Shown one piece after another: positions 1 through 8,995 of a DNA stretch of 46,405 nt. The notes beneath the pieces were generated by a model. That model was not told the DNA's origin. It searched no databases and saw nothing but the letters and a program-made list of their open reading frames with translations. Both the position numbers and the translations under genes were made by a program. The first letter of the stretch is position 1. Each line of letters begins with the position of its first letter. Source of the DNA: Bacteroidales bacterium UBA5197 (GTDB lineage: Bacteria; Bacteroidota; Bacteroidia; Bacteroidales; Lentimicrobiaceae); NCBI GenBank assembly GCA_002412885.1, contig DHVX01000078.1, forward strand, positions 1 through 46,405. The letters run 5' to 3'.

Positions 1-22
1 CTGATATACATGCCTGACACAC

Positions 23-54
23 CAACAAGGGACAGCCAAAAGCTGCCCCTGTTG
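23..54 (-). other. imperfect hairpin downstream of the first T9SS gene
   Basis: An imperfect inverted repeat (CAACAAGGG.ACAGC against GCTGCCCCTGTTG) surrounds a short A-rich loop. It lies 23 bases beyond the stop codon of the adjacent minus-strand gene. On that strand no T-run follows the stem, so it is not a canonical intrinsic terminator. It may be a 3'-end stabilising structure or a weak terminator. Confidence 0.4.
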
Positions 55-76
55 CATTTAATCATACTGGTTTATT

Positions 77-3000
77 TTATCCGATTATAATGCGGGTTTT
101 CCAGATTTTTGTGCCCGTACTGACTTCGAGAATGTAAACTCCTGAGTTCAGCATTGAGGTATTGAGTTGATGAAAGTCGCCTGTAAACTTTGTCGCCTGC
201 ATCAACCTTCCTGTCAGATCACGTATTTTAACATCAGCCTGCATAAGTGATTCAGGCATTTGTATATTAATATAATCTCCAGCCGGATTAGGATAAATTT
301 TTAATTCAGATATCTTCTGGTTTTCAGCATTGATCGCGGTTTGCTCTGTGATCTGAAAATCATCGATAAACAACAGAAACTGCAGAGGGTCACTGTATCC
401 ATGGAAAGCAAAATGATAAACACCGTCAACATCAGGCGTGTAATTGACTTTTACTTCAATATAATCCAGCGATGTAATATTCTGATCATTAAACAATTGC
501 TGGGTAAACGAAGCGGGGTCATTTGAAGTTCCTGCCATTAGCTCAAGCTTCTCTGAAGTAGCAAGTCCCACACTTGCTGTTTTGTAAACAAAGCTGAGGC
601 CATATATTTTATCAGATTTCAGCTGCATTGGTGGTGTTATCAACCATTCATTCATGGGATTGAGAAAACTCCAACCCATATGCATGGCATTGGGAGCCGA
701 ATGTGCAATATCAGGGTTTCCGGCACTATTGGCTATCATGGTCCATGACATATTCTGGTTATCGGTACTGATATCGGTCCAGCCCAACGGATATACATTT
801 CCATTTAGGAAAGGTGGATAATAGAAAGCCGATCCTGATACAAGTGCGTCAAAATTCTCAGCATAAGGGAAATTACTGATTAACGGGTCATTCATAGTCG
901 TAAATGACCAGACAGGACAGTCAATTGCATCTCCATGCTGGTTGTAAGGTACAATTTGCCAGTAATACCGGGTATTGTATTGAAGTGAGCTGAGAATATT
1001 GTAAATCAAGGTATCACCCAAATCAGACTGGTTAATCATATTTGAAGGTGGATTATCTGTACCCAGACTTAGTTTATAGCCATCCGGAGACCCGCCTCCA
1101 TTGGCCCAGATCAGATAATCTGCCGGAAGCATAAGATCTACATTTGTTACATTATTTGCAGGATAAAGCACGTTTGCCGGATTAGGAGGTGTGCCAGCAC
1201 TGGGATTGGTCCATTCTACATCATCAATCCAGAGACTTGCCCAATCAACGTTATCTCCATGTTTGAATGCTATATAGGGTTTCGTATTTCCGGCAGGGAA
1301 AGCTACTGTAAACTCAGAATGTTCCGGTGTCAACTGAAAAGTTTGCACTTCTTCAAAGCTCTCAGCATGATATGGATCATCCATAAGTCCGACAATAACC
1401 TCCAGATCATAAAAATCTCCGCCTTTTTTCGCCCAGAAGCTAAGCTCTTTGCTGTCGAAGCCATTGACACCGGGCATGATAAACAGCAATGGAGATTCAA
1501 TATCATTGGCATTGAGCATTCTGGCAACGTTGGGTACTGAATGCGGATCAAAGGAGGAAGTTATGATGACAACATCTTTATTCGGATCGGTTGGGCTTAC
1601 AATCTTGTTCCAGTGAGCGGGTATTTGTGTCGAAGCATCAAAGGCTTCAAAAAGCTCAGCAACTGGTTCAATTACAAGACCACTAACACTTATGATGTTA
1701 TTTCCAAGAAAATCACCTTCAACAACAAAAGTGACACTACCTGAGTAACTGCCGGGCTCATCGGCATAAAAATAAACCGGAACTTCAACAGACGAACCTG
1801 CAAAGATAATTCCACTGTAATTGCAGCCAAAGGGTAATGATGTTTGCACTGAAGTGATTTCCAGATCAACTGAACCAGGATTTAAAACAGTTATGTTTTC
1901 ATAGGTTTGTCCACCTGAATACAATTCCCTGAAAGTCAAAGATGCTGCACTCAGCTCAATTTCCGGAATATTTGAAATTTCTTCAATGGTAATATCGTCG
2001 AGATAAACCGAGGCAGAACTCAATGTTTGATCAGTAACATATCTGAATCGGAAAAAGAAATTTGTACCGGCAAATTGTGATAGGTTAACTGAACTTTCAG
2101 TATAGGCAGAAGGCGCTTGCGGAGACAGAGTATCAAGGGTTTGCCAGGTAATTCCTCCGTTTTCGGACACTTCAAAAAAAGTAGTGTCATGTCCTGCGAC
2201 TCTCGCATCTGTATTTGCCCAGTTATACGTAATTCTGTGATTTTCCGGAAGGAATACCCTTGGAGATCTCAATACAGAAACCGGATTGGTGCTGAAACGC
2301 GAAGCTTTTGCGCAAAGACTACCGGAATTAGGATAAACCTCACTTTCGTACCACGAAAATTCAGGCTCGGTTATCCATGCACTCTGAACTGGCCAGGTAT
2401 GAAATATAGTAGAATCTTCAAATCCTTGTGTGTAAGGAAATTCATCTATTACTACTTCAGTTTTAAAATCCCATACAGGTGAAATCTCCTGACTGCTGCT
2501 GTTTTTTGCAACCACCCGCCAGTAATGCCAGGTTGAGTCGGCCAGAAAATCACTGAAATTATGGGTATTAACCCCTTGAATTGCCGGAACATTCGCTGCA
2601 ATCAGGTTTAAAGATGCAGGATTTGTTCCAAAATAAAGATCGTATGTATCTGTATTGGCCCCCAGGTTCCAGCTGAGGTGGGTATCAACAGGAACAACGG
2701 TTGCGTTATCAGCCGGATATGGATTCTGTGGAGTTGCCGGTAAATTTGAAGGATAATAAAACCGCATATTGGTTAATGCTCCTGGATATGGATTAAGATA
2801 ACCTGTGCTTCCCGCACCCGGAAATCCAATGTCGCTGCCACAATTCTTATTGTTATTAATGACCGAAGATGTTGAATTAAACATAGGTCCGTAGGTGTTT
2901 CCCCAGCGGTTTTCCCAGTGAATAATCAGATTTTGTACACCATCATATACGAATGGAGTTGCAAGAACAATTTCATTCCAACCTGTCTGAAATGTCAGGG

Positions 3001-3334
3001 GTCCTTCGTAAACCAGCGTATAACCAGCATTCAAGGGGTCTTCATAACCAGCATTTGAAAAAACAGAAACGGCACTGAGTTTCATGTAAACCTTTTGGTT
3101 TGGAACTGTTTTCGGACCGTTGGTGCAGTGTAATCCAATACTTGTGATGGTTTTTGAACCACCCAGATCAGTCTGATTGTAAATAAGTGAGCTCCAGGAA
3201 TAATTCCATGAGGAGTAAATAGGCATCGAGTTCTGAATTGTGCCATTTCCTACCTCAATGTAAGTTTGGGCTTTGGTGCTGCTAAACCCAAAACATAGCA
3301 GTCCGAGAAATTGAATGAGTAAAAACTTCTTCAT
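77..3334 (-). CDS. T9SS type A sorting domain-containing, choice-of-anchor J multi-domain secreted protein
   Basis: A large exported surface or secreted protein of 1085 residues. I place the start at the Met beginning MKKFLLIQFLG, because it opens a typical signal peptide ending ...SSTKAQ; the upstream in-frame extension has no signal-like character. Downstream are jelly-roll-like modules of the choice-of-anchor J (cleaved adhesin) type near residues 300-450 and 840-1000, recognisable by FPYTQGFED and FPYAENFD openings. Between them are fibronectin/Ig-like segments with DTYDLYFGTNP and DGYKLSLGTDNP motifs. The C-terminal ~75 residues are a T9SS type A sorting domain (KIYPNPAGDYINI, then a SGVYILEV core and a basic end). 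The family is carried across the outer membrane by the type IX system. No catalytic domain is recognisable; adhesion or substrate binding is an inference. It is divergent from the AraC-type gene. Confidence 0.88.
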   Translation of the reverse strand: MKKFLLIQFLGLLCFGFSSTKAQTYIEVGNGTIQNSMPIYSSWNYSWSSLIYNQTDLGGSKTITSIGLHCTNGPKTVPNQKVYMKLSAVSVFSNAGYEDPLNAGYTLVYEGPLTFQTGWNEIVLATPFVYDGVQNLIIHWENRWGNTYGPMFNSTSSVINNNKNCGSDIGFPGAGSTGYLNPYPGALTNMRFYYPSNLPATPQNPYPADNATVVPVDTHLSWNLGANTDTYDLYFGTNPASLNLIAANVPAIQGVNTHNFSDFLADSTWHYWRVVAKNSSSQEISPVWDFKTEVVIDEFPYTQGFEDSTIFHTWPVQSAWITEPEFSWYESEVYPNSGSLCAKASRFSTNPVSVLRSPRVFLPENHRITYNWANTDARVAGHDTTFFEVSENGGITWQTLDTLSPQAPSAYTESSVNLSQFAGTNFFFRFRYVTDQTLSSASVYLDDITIEEISNIPEIELSAASLTFRELYSGGQTYENITVLNPGSVDLEITSVQTSLPFGCNYSGIIFAGSSVEVPVYFYADEPGSYSGSVTFVVEGDFLGNNIISVSGLVIEPVAELFEAFDASTQIPAHWNKIVSPTDPNKDVVIITSSFDPHSVPNVARMLNANDIESPLLFIMPGVNGFDSKELSFWAKKGGDFYDLEVIVGLMDDPYHAESFEEVQTFQLTPEHSEFTVAFPAGNTKPYIAFKHGDNVDWASLWIDDVEWTNPSAGTPPNPANVLYPANNVTNVDLMLPADYLIWANGGGSPDGYKLSLGTDNPPSNMINQSDLGDTLIYNILSSLQYNTRYYWQIVPYNQHGDAIDCPVWSFTTMNDPLISNFPYAENFDALVSGSAFYYPPFLNGNVYPLGWTDISTDNQNMSWTMIANSAGNPDIAHSAPNAMHMGWSFLNPMNEWLITPPMQLKSDKIYGLSFVYKTASVGLATSEKLELMAGTSNDPASFTQQLFNDQNITSLDYIEVKVNYTPDVDGVYHFAFHGYSDPLQFLLFIDDFQITEQTAINAENQKISELKIYPNPAGDYINIQMPESLMQADVKIRDLTGRLMQATKFTGDFHQLNTSMLNSGVYILEVSTGTKIWKTRIIIG

Positions 3335-3505
3335 TTTGATTAATGATTTTAATAAAACACAAATTCCGATTTTCAGTACCATACTGAATCGCTTACAAAT
3401 GAAAAAATAAAGCAGCAAATACCGAAAGCATTGAGGTACGGATTCAGGAATTGAAACCTTATTATTAGCGGTAACCATCCGAAGCAAACTTTGATACAGG
3501 ATTGA

Positions 3506-3537
3506 TTTCGTAACTACAACGATAATGATTAGGTTTG
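3506..3537 (+). promoter_or_regulatory. Bacteroidota-type promoter for the AraC-family gene
   Basis: TAGGTTTG at 3530-3537 matches the Bacteroidota -7 element TAnnTTTG. TTTC at 3506-3509 is a near-match to the -33 TTTG, with a 20-base spacer. The element covers the upstream TTG codon at 3535, so translation should start at the ATG at 3553, giving a very short leader. Confidence 0.5.
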
Positions 3538-3552
3538 CAGATAGTTTGTTTT

Positions 3553-4809
3553 ATGGAACTTTTCATCAATATTATATACGCACTACCTGTTTATCAGGCA
3601 TTTACATTAATGCTTCTGCTTTTACTCCGGTGGTTTGCCTCCGATGGGAAGCACCTGCTGTTGATGGTGGTATTTCAGTTTATCGCTACTGTTTACTTTT
3701 TATTTAACTTTTTGTATGCCACTCATAGTTTTGAGTCAATTGGACTGATTTATCCGTTTATTCTGCCACTGATATTACTTTTTGCGCCACTGTTTTACCT
3801 TTACCTCAAAGCAGTTTCTACTCCTGGATTTCATTTCAGCAAAAAGCATTGTTATCATGTATTGCCTTCAATAATTTACCTTTTACTCAATTTGCCTTTT
3901 ATGCTGGCTGACCCAGCTGAAAAATTAAAATATGTTTCTCAGATTCAGACAAATACAGAAAGTGAAACACTTCATCTGTATTTCTCAATTGTTTATATTT
4001 CAGGAATTTATCTTGTGCTCAACCTTCAAATTGTTTATTACTTTTTCAGATCGGTACGAATTTTCAGAAAGCATCAGGAGTATATTGACAACCATTATTC
4101 CTATACAGAAAACATTAGCCTGGGTTGGTTTAAGGTAATCGCCTTTTCATTTTTCTTCTTTTTGGTTGCAAATCAAATGCTGTATTTTTCGGGCATTGGA
4201 AATAACTTTTATTCTCCAGCCATTTACAATATTTCCATGTTGGTCATCACCTTGCTGGTAGCCTACTTTAGTCTGATGCAAAAGGAGTTAAAACCTTCCG
4301 TTTCCTTACCTGAAAAACACCTGACCAATAGAATCGAATCAGAAATAAGTGAGAGCTTAACCAATGAATCAGATGTTACATCTGCCGGGATACAAGCAGA
4401 AAATTTGCTGGAAATCAACTCATCAGGGAAATATGCCGGATCGGCACTACAGGAAGAACAAAAATCCAGAATTATTTATGGCCTGACTACGCTGATGGAA
4501 AGGGAAAAAGCCTTTACCAACGCCAGCTTAAGTCTTGATGATGTTGCATTAAAACTGAACACAAACACAAAATATATTTCACAGGTAATCAATGAACATT
4601 TCGGGAGGAACTTTTACCACTTTGTTAATTTTTACAGAATTGAAGAGGCTAAAAGGCTCATGCTTGAAGAGGAAAACCTGAAATATTCAATTTATGGAAT
4701 AGCTCAAATGGTTGGATTTGGCTCTAAATCAAGCTTTAATGCAGCATTCCGGAAGTTCACAGGATTAACACCAACCGGGTTTATTTCTAACACACAGACA
4801 AAAAGTTGA
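3553..4809 (+). CDS. membrane-anchored AraC/XylS-family transcriptional regulator
   Basis: The product of 418 residues has an N-terminal half made of about seven hydrophobic helices (residues ~1-240). A linker and a C-terminal AraC-type double helix-turn-helix follow (last ~100 residues). Recognisable signature parts are LSLDDVALKLNTNTKYISQVIN, where the first HTH lies, and the conserved second half YSIYGIAQMVGFGSKSSFNAAFRKFTGLTP. The architecture is common in Bacteroidota: a multi-pass sensor fused to a DNA-binding domain. Its ligand cannot be told from sequence. I chose the ATG at 3553 over the upstream TTG because a promoter match overlaps the TTG. It is divergent from the adjacent T9SS gene, which it might control, but nothing in the sequence proves this. 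Confidence 0.88.
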   Translation: MELFINIIYALPVYQAFTLMLLLLLRWFASDGKHLLLMVVFQFIATVYFLFNFLYATHSFESIGLIYPFILPLILLFAPLFYLYLKAVSTPGFHFSKKHCYHVLPSIIYLLLNLPFMLADPAEKLKYVSQIQTNTESETLHLYFSIVYISGIYLVLNLQIVYYFFRSVRIFRKHQEYIDNHYSYTENISLGWFKVIAFSFFFFLVANQMLYFSGIGNNFYSPAIYNISMLVITLLVAYFSLMQKELKPSVSLPEKHLTNRIESEISESLTNESDVTSAGIQAENLLEINSSGKYAGSALQEEQKSRIIYGLTTLMEREKAFTNASLSLDDVALKLNTNTKYISQVINEHFGRNFYHFVNFYRIEEAKRLMLEEENLKYSIYGIAQMVGFGSKSSFNAAFRKFTGLTPTGFISNTQTKS

Positions 4810-4865
4810 CGTAGTTCTTTGATTTTCAGATGCTGTTAGTTTCCTGAATTTAGTTAAGCAGAACT

Positions 4866-5528
4866 TTATTTGGGAATGACTTGTTTTTGCCTGTAAAACC
4901 TGCACCATTCGCTCAATCCGCAAACTTCACATTTTGGCTTTCGGGCAATGCATACATATCTTCCATGCAAAATCAGCCAATGATGTGCGATTGAAAGTTT
5001 GCTTTCAGGAATGTACTTAACCAGCTGTTTTTCCGTTTCCAGAGGTGTTTTGGCTCTGTATGTAAGTCCGATTCTGGCCGAAACCCTGTGCACATGCGTA
5101 TCAACCGCCATTGCAGGTAAATTGAAGGCAACTGAAGCAATTACATTCGCTGTTTTCCGGCCTACGCCGGGAAGTTTTTGAAGCGAATCGATATTATCCG
5201 GAACAATACCACCAAAATCGTTAACCAGCATACGTGCCATTCCCAGAAGGTGTTTGGTTTTATTATTGGGATAGGAACATGAACGGATCAAGCCAAAAAC
5301 TTCGTCTTCGGTACCGAGGGCAAGTGACTCAACATCAGGAAACCGCTTAAAAAACGGAACGGTTATAATATTTACCCTTTTATCGGTGCATTGGGCTGAG
5401 AGGATTACAGCAACAATCAGTTCATATGGATTAATGTAGTGCAGTTCTGTTTCTGCAACCGGCATGTTCCTTTCGAACCAGTCAATCACATTATGAAAAA
5501 GTTTTACCTTAGAGAGTTTTTCGATCAT
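4866..5528 (-). CDS. nth: endonuclease III (DNA glycosylase/AP lyase)
   Basis: Base-excision repair enzyme that removes oxidised pyrimidines and cleaves the abasic site. At 220 residues it has the usual family length. The helix-hairpin-helix LPGVGRKTANVI carries the catalytic Lys125, and VDTHVHRV carries the catalytic Asp143. The C-terminal [4Fe-4S] ligands follow the classic spacing C-X6-C-X2-C-X5-C (CIARKPKCEVCGLSEWC). The start ATG at 5528 matches family N-termini. A -7-like TACTTTTG lies about 48 bases upstream on the minus strand. It is a monocistronic housekeeping gene, convergent with the AraC-type regulator. Confidence 0.97.
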   Translation of the reverse strand: MIEKLSKVKLFHNVIDWFERNMPVAETELHYINPYELIVAVILSAQCTDKRVNIITVPFFKRFPDVESLALGTEDEVFGLIRSCSYPNNKTKHLLGMARMLVNDFGGIVPDNIDSLQKLPGVGRKTANVIASVAFNLPAMAVDTHVHRVSARIGLTYRAKTPLETEKQLVKYIPESKLSIAHHWLILHGRYVCIARKPKCEVCGLSEWCRFYRQKQVIPK

Positions 5529-5575
5529 ATTACAGTAATATCTATAATAATTGCAAAGAAAGATGCAATCAACGG

Positions 5576-5583
5576 CAAAAGTA
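5576..5583 (-). promoter_or_regulatory. -7 promoter element upstream of nth
   Basis: The minus strand reads TACTTTTG, an exact TAnnTTTG match, 48 bases before the nth start codon. I see no clear TTTG at the expected -33 distance. Confidence 0.4.
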
Positions 5584-5661
5584 AATACTTATTGAAATTA
5601 ATGACCGGATAAATGACAAAAACACAAGGCTGAGCATTCTGCCAGCATCGGCATTGTGAAT

Positions 5662-5694
5662 TAAAAAACCGGATCGAATTGATAACGACCCGGT
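5662..5694 (-). terminator. intrinsic terminator of the small outer-membrane protein gene
   Basis: On the minus strand a 9-bp stem (ACCGGGTCG / CGATCCGGT, one G-T wobble) with a 9-base loop is followed by six T. It sits about 60 bases after the stop codon of the outer-membrane barrel gene. Confidence 0.75.
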
Positions 5695-5752
5695 CAAAGA
5701 TTACTATTTACAAATTTTGCACCACAAGTTATACTGCTGCCTTTGCAAATAA

Positions 5753-6391
5753 CTAATTGCCCAATGAAATTACAAATCCCAATTTAAATCCAATCCCGCT
5801 GTATCTATAAGTAACTTTATCTCCTTCTGCACGTTCTCCATTGGGTTCTGCATCCCACTTTTCAGAATCCACACCATAATTGATCAATAAATCAATGCCC
5901 ACGTTTTCGGTGACAAAATATGTCCCTCCGATTCCAAGTGCAAAATGAAGTATTGAATACTTCTCTTCATTCTCAGAACTCATATATACAGACTTTGACT
6001 TCCCTGATCCAACACCAAACCTGACTTCACCATATGGCATCAATCCGTTGATATCGGTTACATAGTATTTGGCAAAAGGGCCAACCAGAGCATAAGAATA
6101 TGAATATTCCATTTTCGGGTCATCAAATTTCTGATTTGACATACTTAAATCCACAAACAAACCTAACGGCAGTTTATCAACAATAAAATACCCCGCCATA
6201 GGTTGAAAATTGAAGCTTGAATACTTATAGCCATCTGATGTTGTGCTGCCTGATTTAATCTTTTCAGCACCCGCCGTGAAGCCTAAGTTTGAAGAACCTC
6301 CGAAAAAGACATTACCTTTTTCAATTTGGGCATGAGACAAGAAACTTATCATCATAACCATAATAAAAGTCAAGCAAGATTTCCTTTTCAT
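5753..6391 (-). CDS. outer-membrane beta-barrel protein (porin-like family)
   Basis: A 212-residue predicted outer-membrane barrel of the small 'outer membrane protein beta-barrel' type common in Bacteroidota. The start is the Met of MKRKSCLTFIM, which opens a signal peptide ending SFLSHAQ; the upstream in-frame extension is not signal-like. The mature part alternates polar and hydrophobic residues in strands such as NLGFTAG, YALVGPFAKYYV and GIGGTYFVTENVGIDLLINYG, and ends in the strand YSGIGFKLGFVISLG. No enzymatic motif is visible. It stands alone with its own terminator. Function is unknown beyond location. Confidence 0.75.
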   Translation of the reverse strand: MKRKSCLTFIMVMMISFLSHAQIEKGNVFFGGSSNLGFTAGAEKIKSGSTTSDGYKYSSFNFQPMAGYFIVDKLPLGLFVDLSMSNQKFDDPKMEYSYSYALVGPFAKYYVTDINGLMPYGEVRFGVGSGKSKSVYMSSENEEKYSILHFALGIGGTYFVTENVGIDLLINYGVDSEKWDAEPNGERAEGDKVTYRYSGIGFKLGFVISLGN

Positions 6392-6719
6392 TTTGTTAAT
6401 GTGTTGGTTAATAAGAATAAATGTACGAATATGCCAACCTTTTTGCAAGTATAATCCGAAATAATTATGCACAACCAATGCGACATTCTGAACAAACCGA
6501 ATCTATTCAGCATGAGAAATATTTTCTGAACAAATGTTTCCTTAAATAATTTGGTTAAATTTTCATGAATATATCAGATGAATTCCCGTTCATTTTTCGG
6601 GAATGAAAGAAAAGAGCTATGGAAAATGAAACAGACAGGAGAAAATTGCAGAATATCGGCTTGGATCGTAAGCCGGAAAATGAGGTAATCTATTGAAAAA
6701 AGAAAGAATGCGAAAAATT
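6392..6719. other. intergenic stretch with one hairpin
   Basis: This 328-base non-coding stretch lies between two minus-strand genes. It contains one perfect 7-bp inverted repeat ATTCCCG/CGGGAAT at 6582-6604, about 115 bases beyond the VOC gene stop, without a strong T-run. I see no TAnnTTTG element serving the barrel gene and no credible small gene. Confidence 0.5.
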
Positions 6720-7781
6720 TTATTTCACCCGCATCACGGCAAATAGTGAAAACATCCAACGCGGAAGCGGCCCGGGTTTACGTTTGGTAAGGTCAATCGA
6801 CCAGCCCAGCTTTTTCACCAAAGGTATTTTATGTGTTTCCACAAATTCTATAAGTGTACCTTCGGGAGCCTGAATGTATGCAAAACTTCCGGCAGCTTCA
6901 CCCATATCAAAGGTATCCATATCCAAAGCACTGTCAACAGTAAATGGAAATCCTTTATCTCTGACTTCATCCCGAAGTTCATCCATTCCATTTATATCGA
7001 AGCACAAATGTATAAATCCGGGGTCTCCCCACAGCCGGCCTTCGTAAATTCCTATGGGTATTCTTTCAAGCGACTGCACCAATTCAATGCTGGTTGGACC
7101 AAGCACCGGGCTAAAAGCTCCGTTGTAAAGTTTTGAGTGTTTGAGTAAAACCCGTCTGTAACGGCTTTCTCCTCCCGGAAGTCCTTTCCAGTCTTCCATC
7201 ACTCCTTCTGTATCATAAACAACGGTATCGTAGCCAAGTATCTGCTGATACACCCGCATGCTCTCTTCAATATTATTTACCCCGATTACAGCACCAAAAA
7301 CACCGCCGGTAACTGATTTCTGCTTTTTAAATAAATACGAATCCTGGCAAATTTCCCATAAATTTCCATAAAGGTCATTCAGGTAAAAATGAAAATTGCC
7401 TTTGGGATCGCTGCATATTTCAGTAAGTACGTTGAGTTGCTGGTTTTTAAATTGAGTAAATGCTTTCTGAATATTGTAGGTTTTGAGTTTTCCGGCAAAG
7501 ATTCCAAGATCACCAAATTTGAGCTCAAATGATGGAGGCTCTGGCTTTTTGCCTGTATGTTGCCAGATTTCAAATCCACCGCCGCCTTCAAGATTAAGCG
7601 CCAGAATAGCATGCCGTTCGCGTGGTTCACCTTCTGTGTGAGGAAGCATAAGCTCTGCCATTGCAGCTTCTTCAAACATCTTGATATCCATTCCGAAGTG
7701 CTTTCTGTACCATGCAAAAGCTTCATGAATGTCAGTTACTCCAACCCCCAATTGCTGAATTCCGTTGATCTGTTTTGCCAT
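6720..7781 (-). CDS. VOC-superfamily protein with two glyoxalase-like domains
   Basis: The 353-residue soluble protein has two vicinal-oxygen-chelate modules: residues ~5-150 (IQQLGVGVTDIHEAFAWYRK... ending FEIWQ and YGNLWEICQD) and ~160-320 (GAVIGVNNIEESMRVYQQ... ending GTLIEFVETH). The Glu in LIEFVE and the His in FIHLCF are placed like metal ligands of this fold. VOC members include glyoxalases, extradiol dioxygenases and epimerases; the substrate here is not identifiable. It lies 43 bases downstream of the SDR gene on the same strand, so the two probably form an operon and may act on related substrates (inference). Confidence 0.8.
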   Translation of the reverse strand: MAKQINGIQQLGVGVTDIHEAFAWYRKHFGMDIKMFEEAAMAELMLPHTEGEPRERHAILALNLEGGGGFEIWQHTGKKPEPPSFELKFGDLGIFAGKLKTYNIQKAFTQFKNQQLNVLTEICSDPKGNFHFYLNDLYGNLWEICQDSYLFKKQKSVTGGVFGAVIGVNNIEESMRVYQQILGYDTVVYDTEGVMEDWKGLPGGESRYRRVLLKHSKLYNGAFSPVLGPTSIELVQSLERIPIGIYEGRLWGDPGFIHLCFDINGMDELRDEVRDKGFPFTVDSALDMDTFDMGEAAGSFAYIQAPEGTLIEFVETHKIPLVKKLGWSIDLTKRKPGPLPRWMFSLFAVMRVK

Positions 7782-7824
7782 TCTGTGATGTTGATAGGTG
7801 ATCTTTGGTTTTTAATTAATCTTT

Positions 7825-8619
7825 TTAAACAGGTTTGATGCGCGAAGAAATAAAATAGAACAGTGAAGGAACAAATCTTCGGAAATATAACATCAGCAAC
7901 TCTTTTCCTCCCACATGAACTTCTTTTTTTTCTTTTTTCAAACCAGCAAGAATCTGTCGCGCTGCTTTTTTGGCAGTAATTCCATTTGCTTGTCCCGGAT
8001 CCATTTTACCATATTCGTTTCCGTCGCTGGTTAGCGCAAAACGCGAAATATTGGTTTGTATCCTCCCGGGAATAAGAATACTGACTTTAATATTGAAAGC
8101 TGAATTTTCAGCCCTTAAACTTTCAAAATAGCCATGCAATGCATGTTTAGATGCTGAATAAGCTGATCTGTAAGGAAATCCGAACTTCCCGACCAGGCTG
8201 GAAGTTACAGCCAACTGCCCTCCCCCATGGCTGATCATTGATGGCAACAAACATTTGGCAAGCGTTACTGCACCAAAAAAGTTTACTTCCATTATTTTCC
8301 GGTCATTTACATCAGGCGTTTCGGTAACCAGCGATCTCTGACTGATGCCTGCAAACTGATAAAGTCCATCAATCTTCCCGACTTTAGCTAAAATCTCTTC
8401 AGTTTTAAGCCTGATAGCAGCAGCATCCGACATATCGAGCTGAACCGGTGTAGCTTTACTGCCTTTAGTTTCAATTTCATTGACCACATCTGTTAAACCT
8501 TCAAAATTGCGATCTGAAAGTATCAGATGAACATGGTAATCACCTAGCAATAAAGCAAGTGCCTTTCCCATTCCTGAGGAGGCACCGGTGATCCAGAAAC
8601 ATTTGTTTTCAAAGTTCAT
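7825..8619 (-). CDS. short-chain dehydrogenase/reductase (SDR)
   Basis: A 264-residue NAD(P)(H)-dependent oxidoreductase of the classical SDR family. The Rossmann glycine motif TGASSGMG is at residues ~11-18, FAGIS stands at the NNAG-like position, a Ser lies in TSSLVGK, and the catalytic YxxxK is YSASK. VSILIPGRIQT follows the active site as in most members. The C-terminus has a hydrophobic stretch (LYFRRFVPSLFYFI) like that of the DltE/YqjQ-like SDR group that sits at membranes. It is the first gene of a probable two-gene operon with the VOC protein. The substrate is unknown. Confidence 0.9.
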   Translation of the reverse strand: MNFENKCFWITGASSGMGKALALLLGDYHVHLILSDRNFEGLTDVVNEIETKGSKATPVQLDMSDAAAIRLKTEEILAKVGKIDGLYQFAGISQRSLVTETPDVNDRKIMEVNFFGAVTLAKCLLPSMISHGGGQLAVTSSLVGKFGFPYRSAYSASKHALHGYFESLRAENSAFNIKVSILIPGRIQTNISRFALTSDGNEYGKMDPGQANGITAKKAARQILAGLKKEKKEVHVGGKELLMLYFRRFVPSLFYFISSRIKPV

Positions 8620-8995
8620 GTAGTCAATTAAAACGTGCGAATATACTAAAATTGGGTTGATGATTACTTCTTGCTGATTCCCAAAATCGACCTGAGTCTT
8701 TGATTTAAAAAGATCCTGTCGATCAATTTTGAAGTAGATAAATTAACAATATTTATTATAGTATTGTTTTTCAATAATATACACCTTCGAATTCTGATGG
8801 ATTTACAAAACCTCGAAAGAAATGTTTCGTGATTTTTTCATGATAAAAAAATACAAGTCCCCGATTAGATTTTAACTATTTTTACAAAGCCGGAGACATT
8901 TTTTTGATTAAAAAGTTTTTTACCTGAATTGTGTTTCCCCATCATAAATTCTTTCCCACTAGTTCGTCAGTGAATAATACATCCAAACCTAAACC
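8620..8995. other. AT-rich divergent intergenic region
   Basis: This 376-base region lies between the divergent SDR and T9SS genes. It contains short AT-rich inverted repeats around 8745-8785 (AACAATA/TATTGTT, then TATTG/CAATA). There is a one-mismatch -7 element (TATTTTTA) near 8880. I see no gene and no clear riboswitch. Confidence 0.45.
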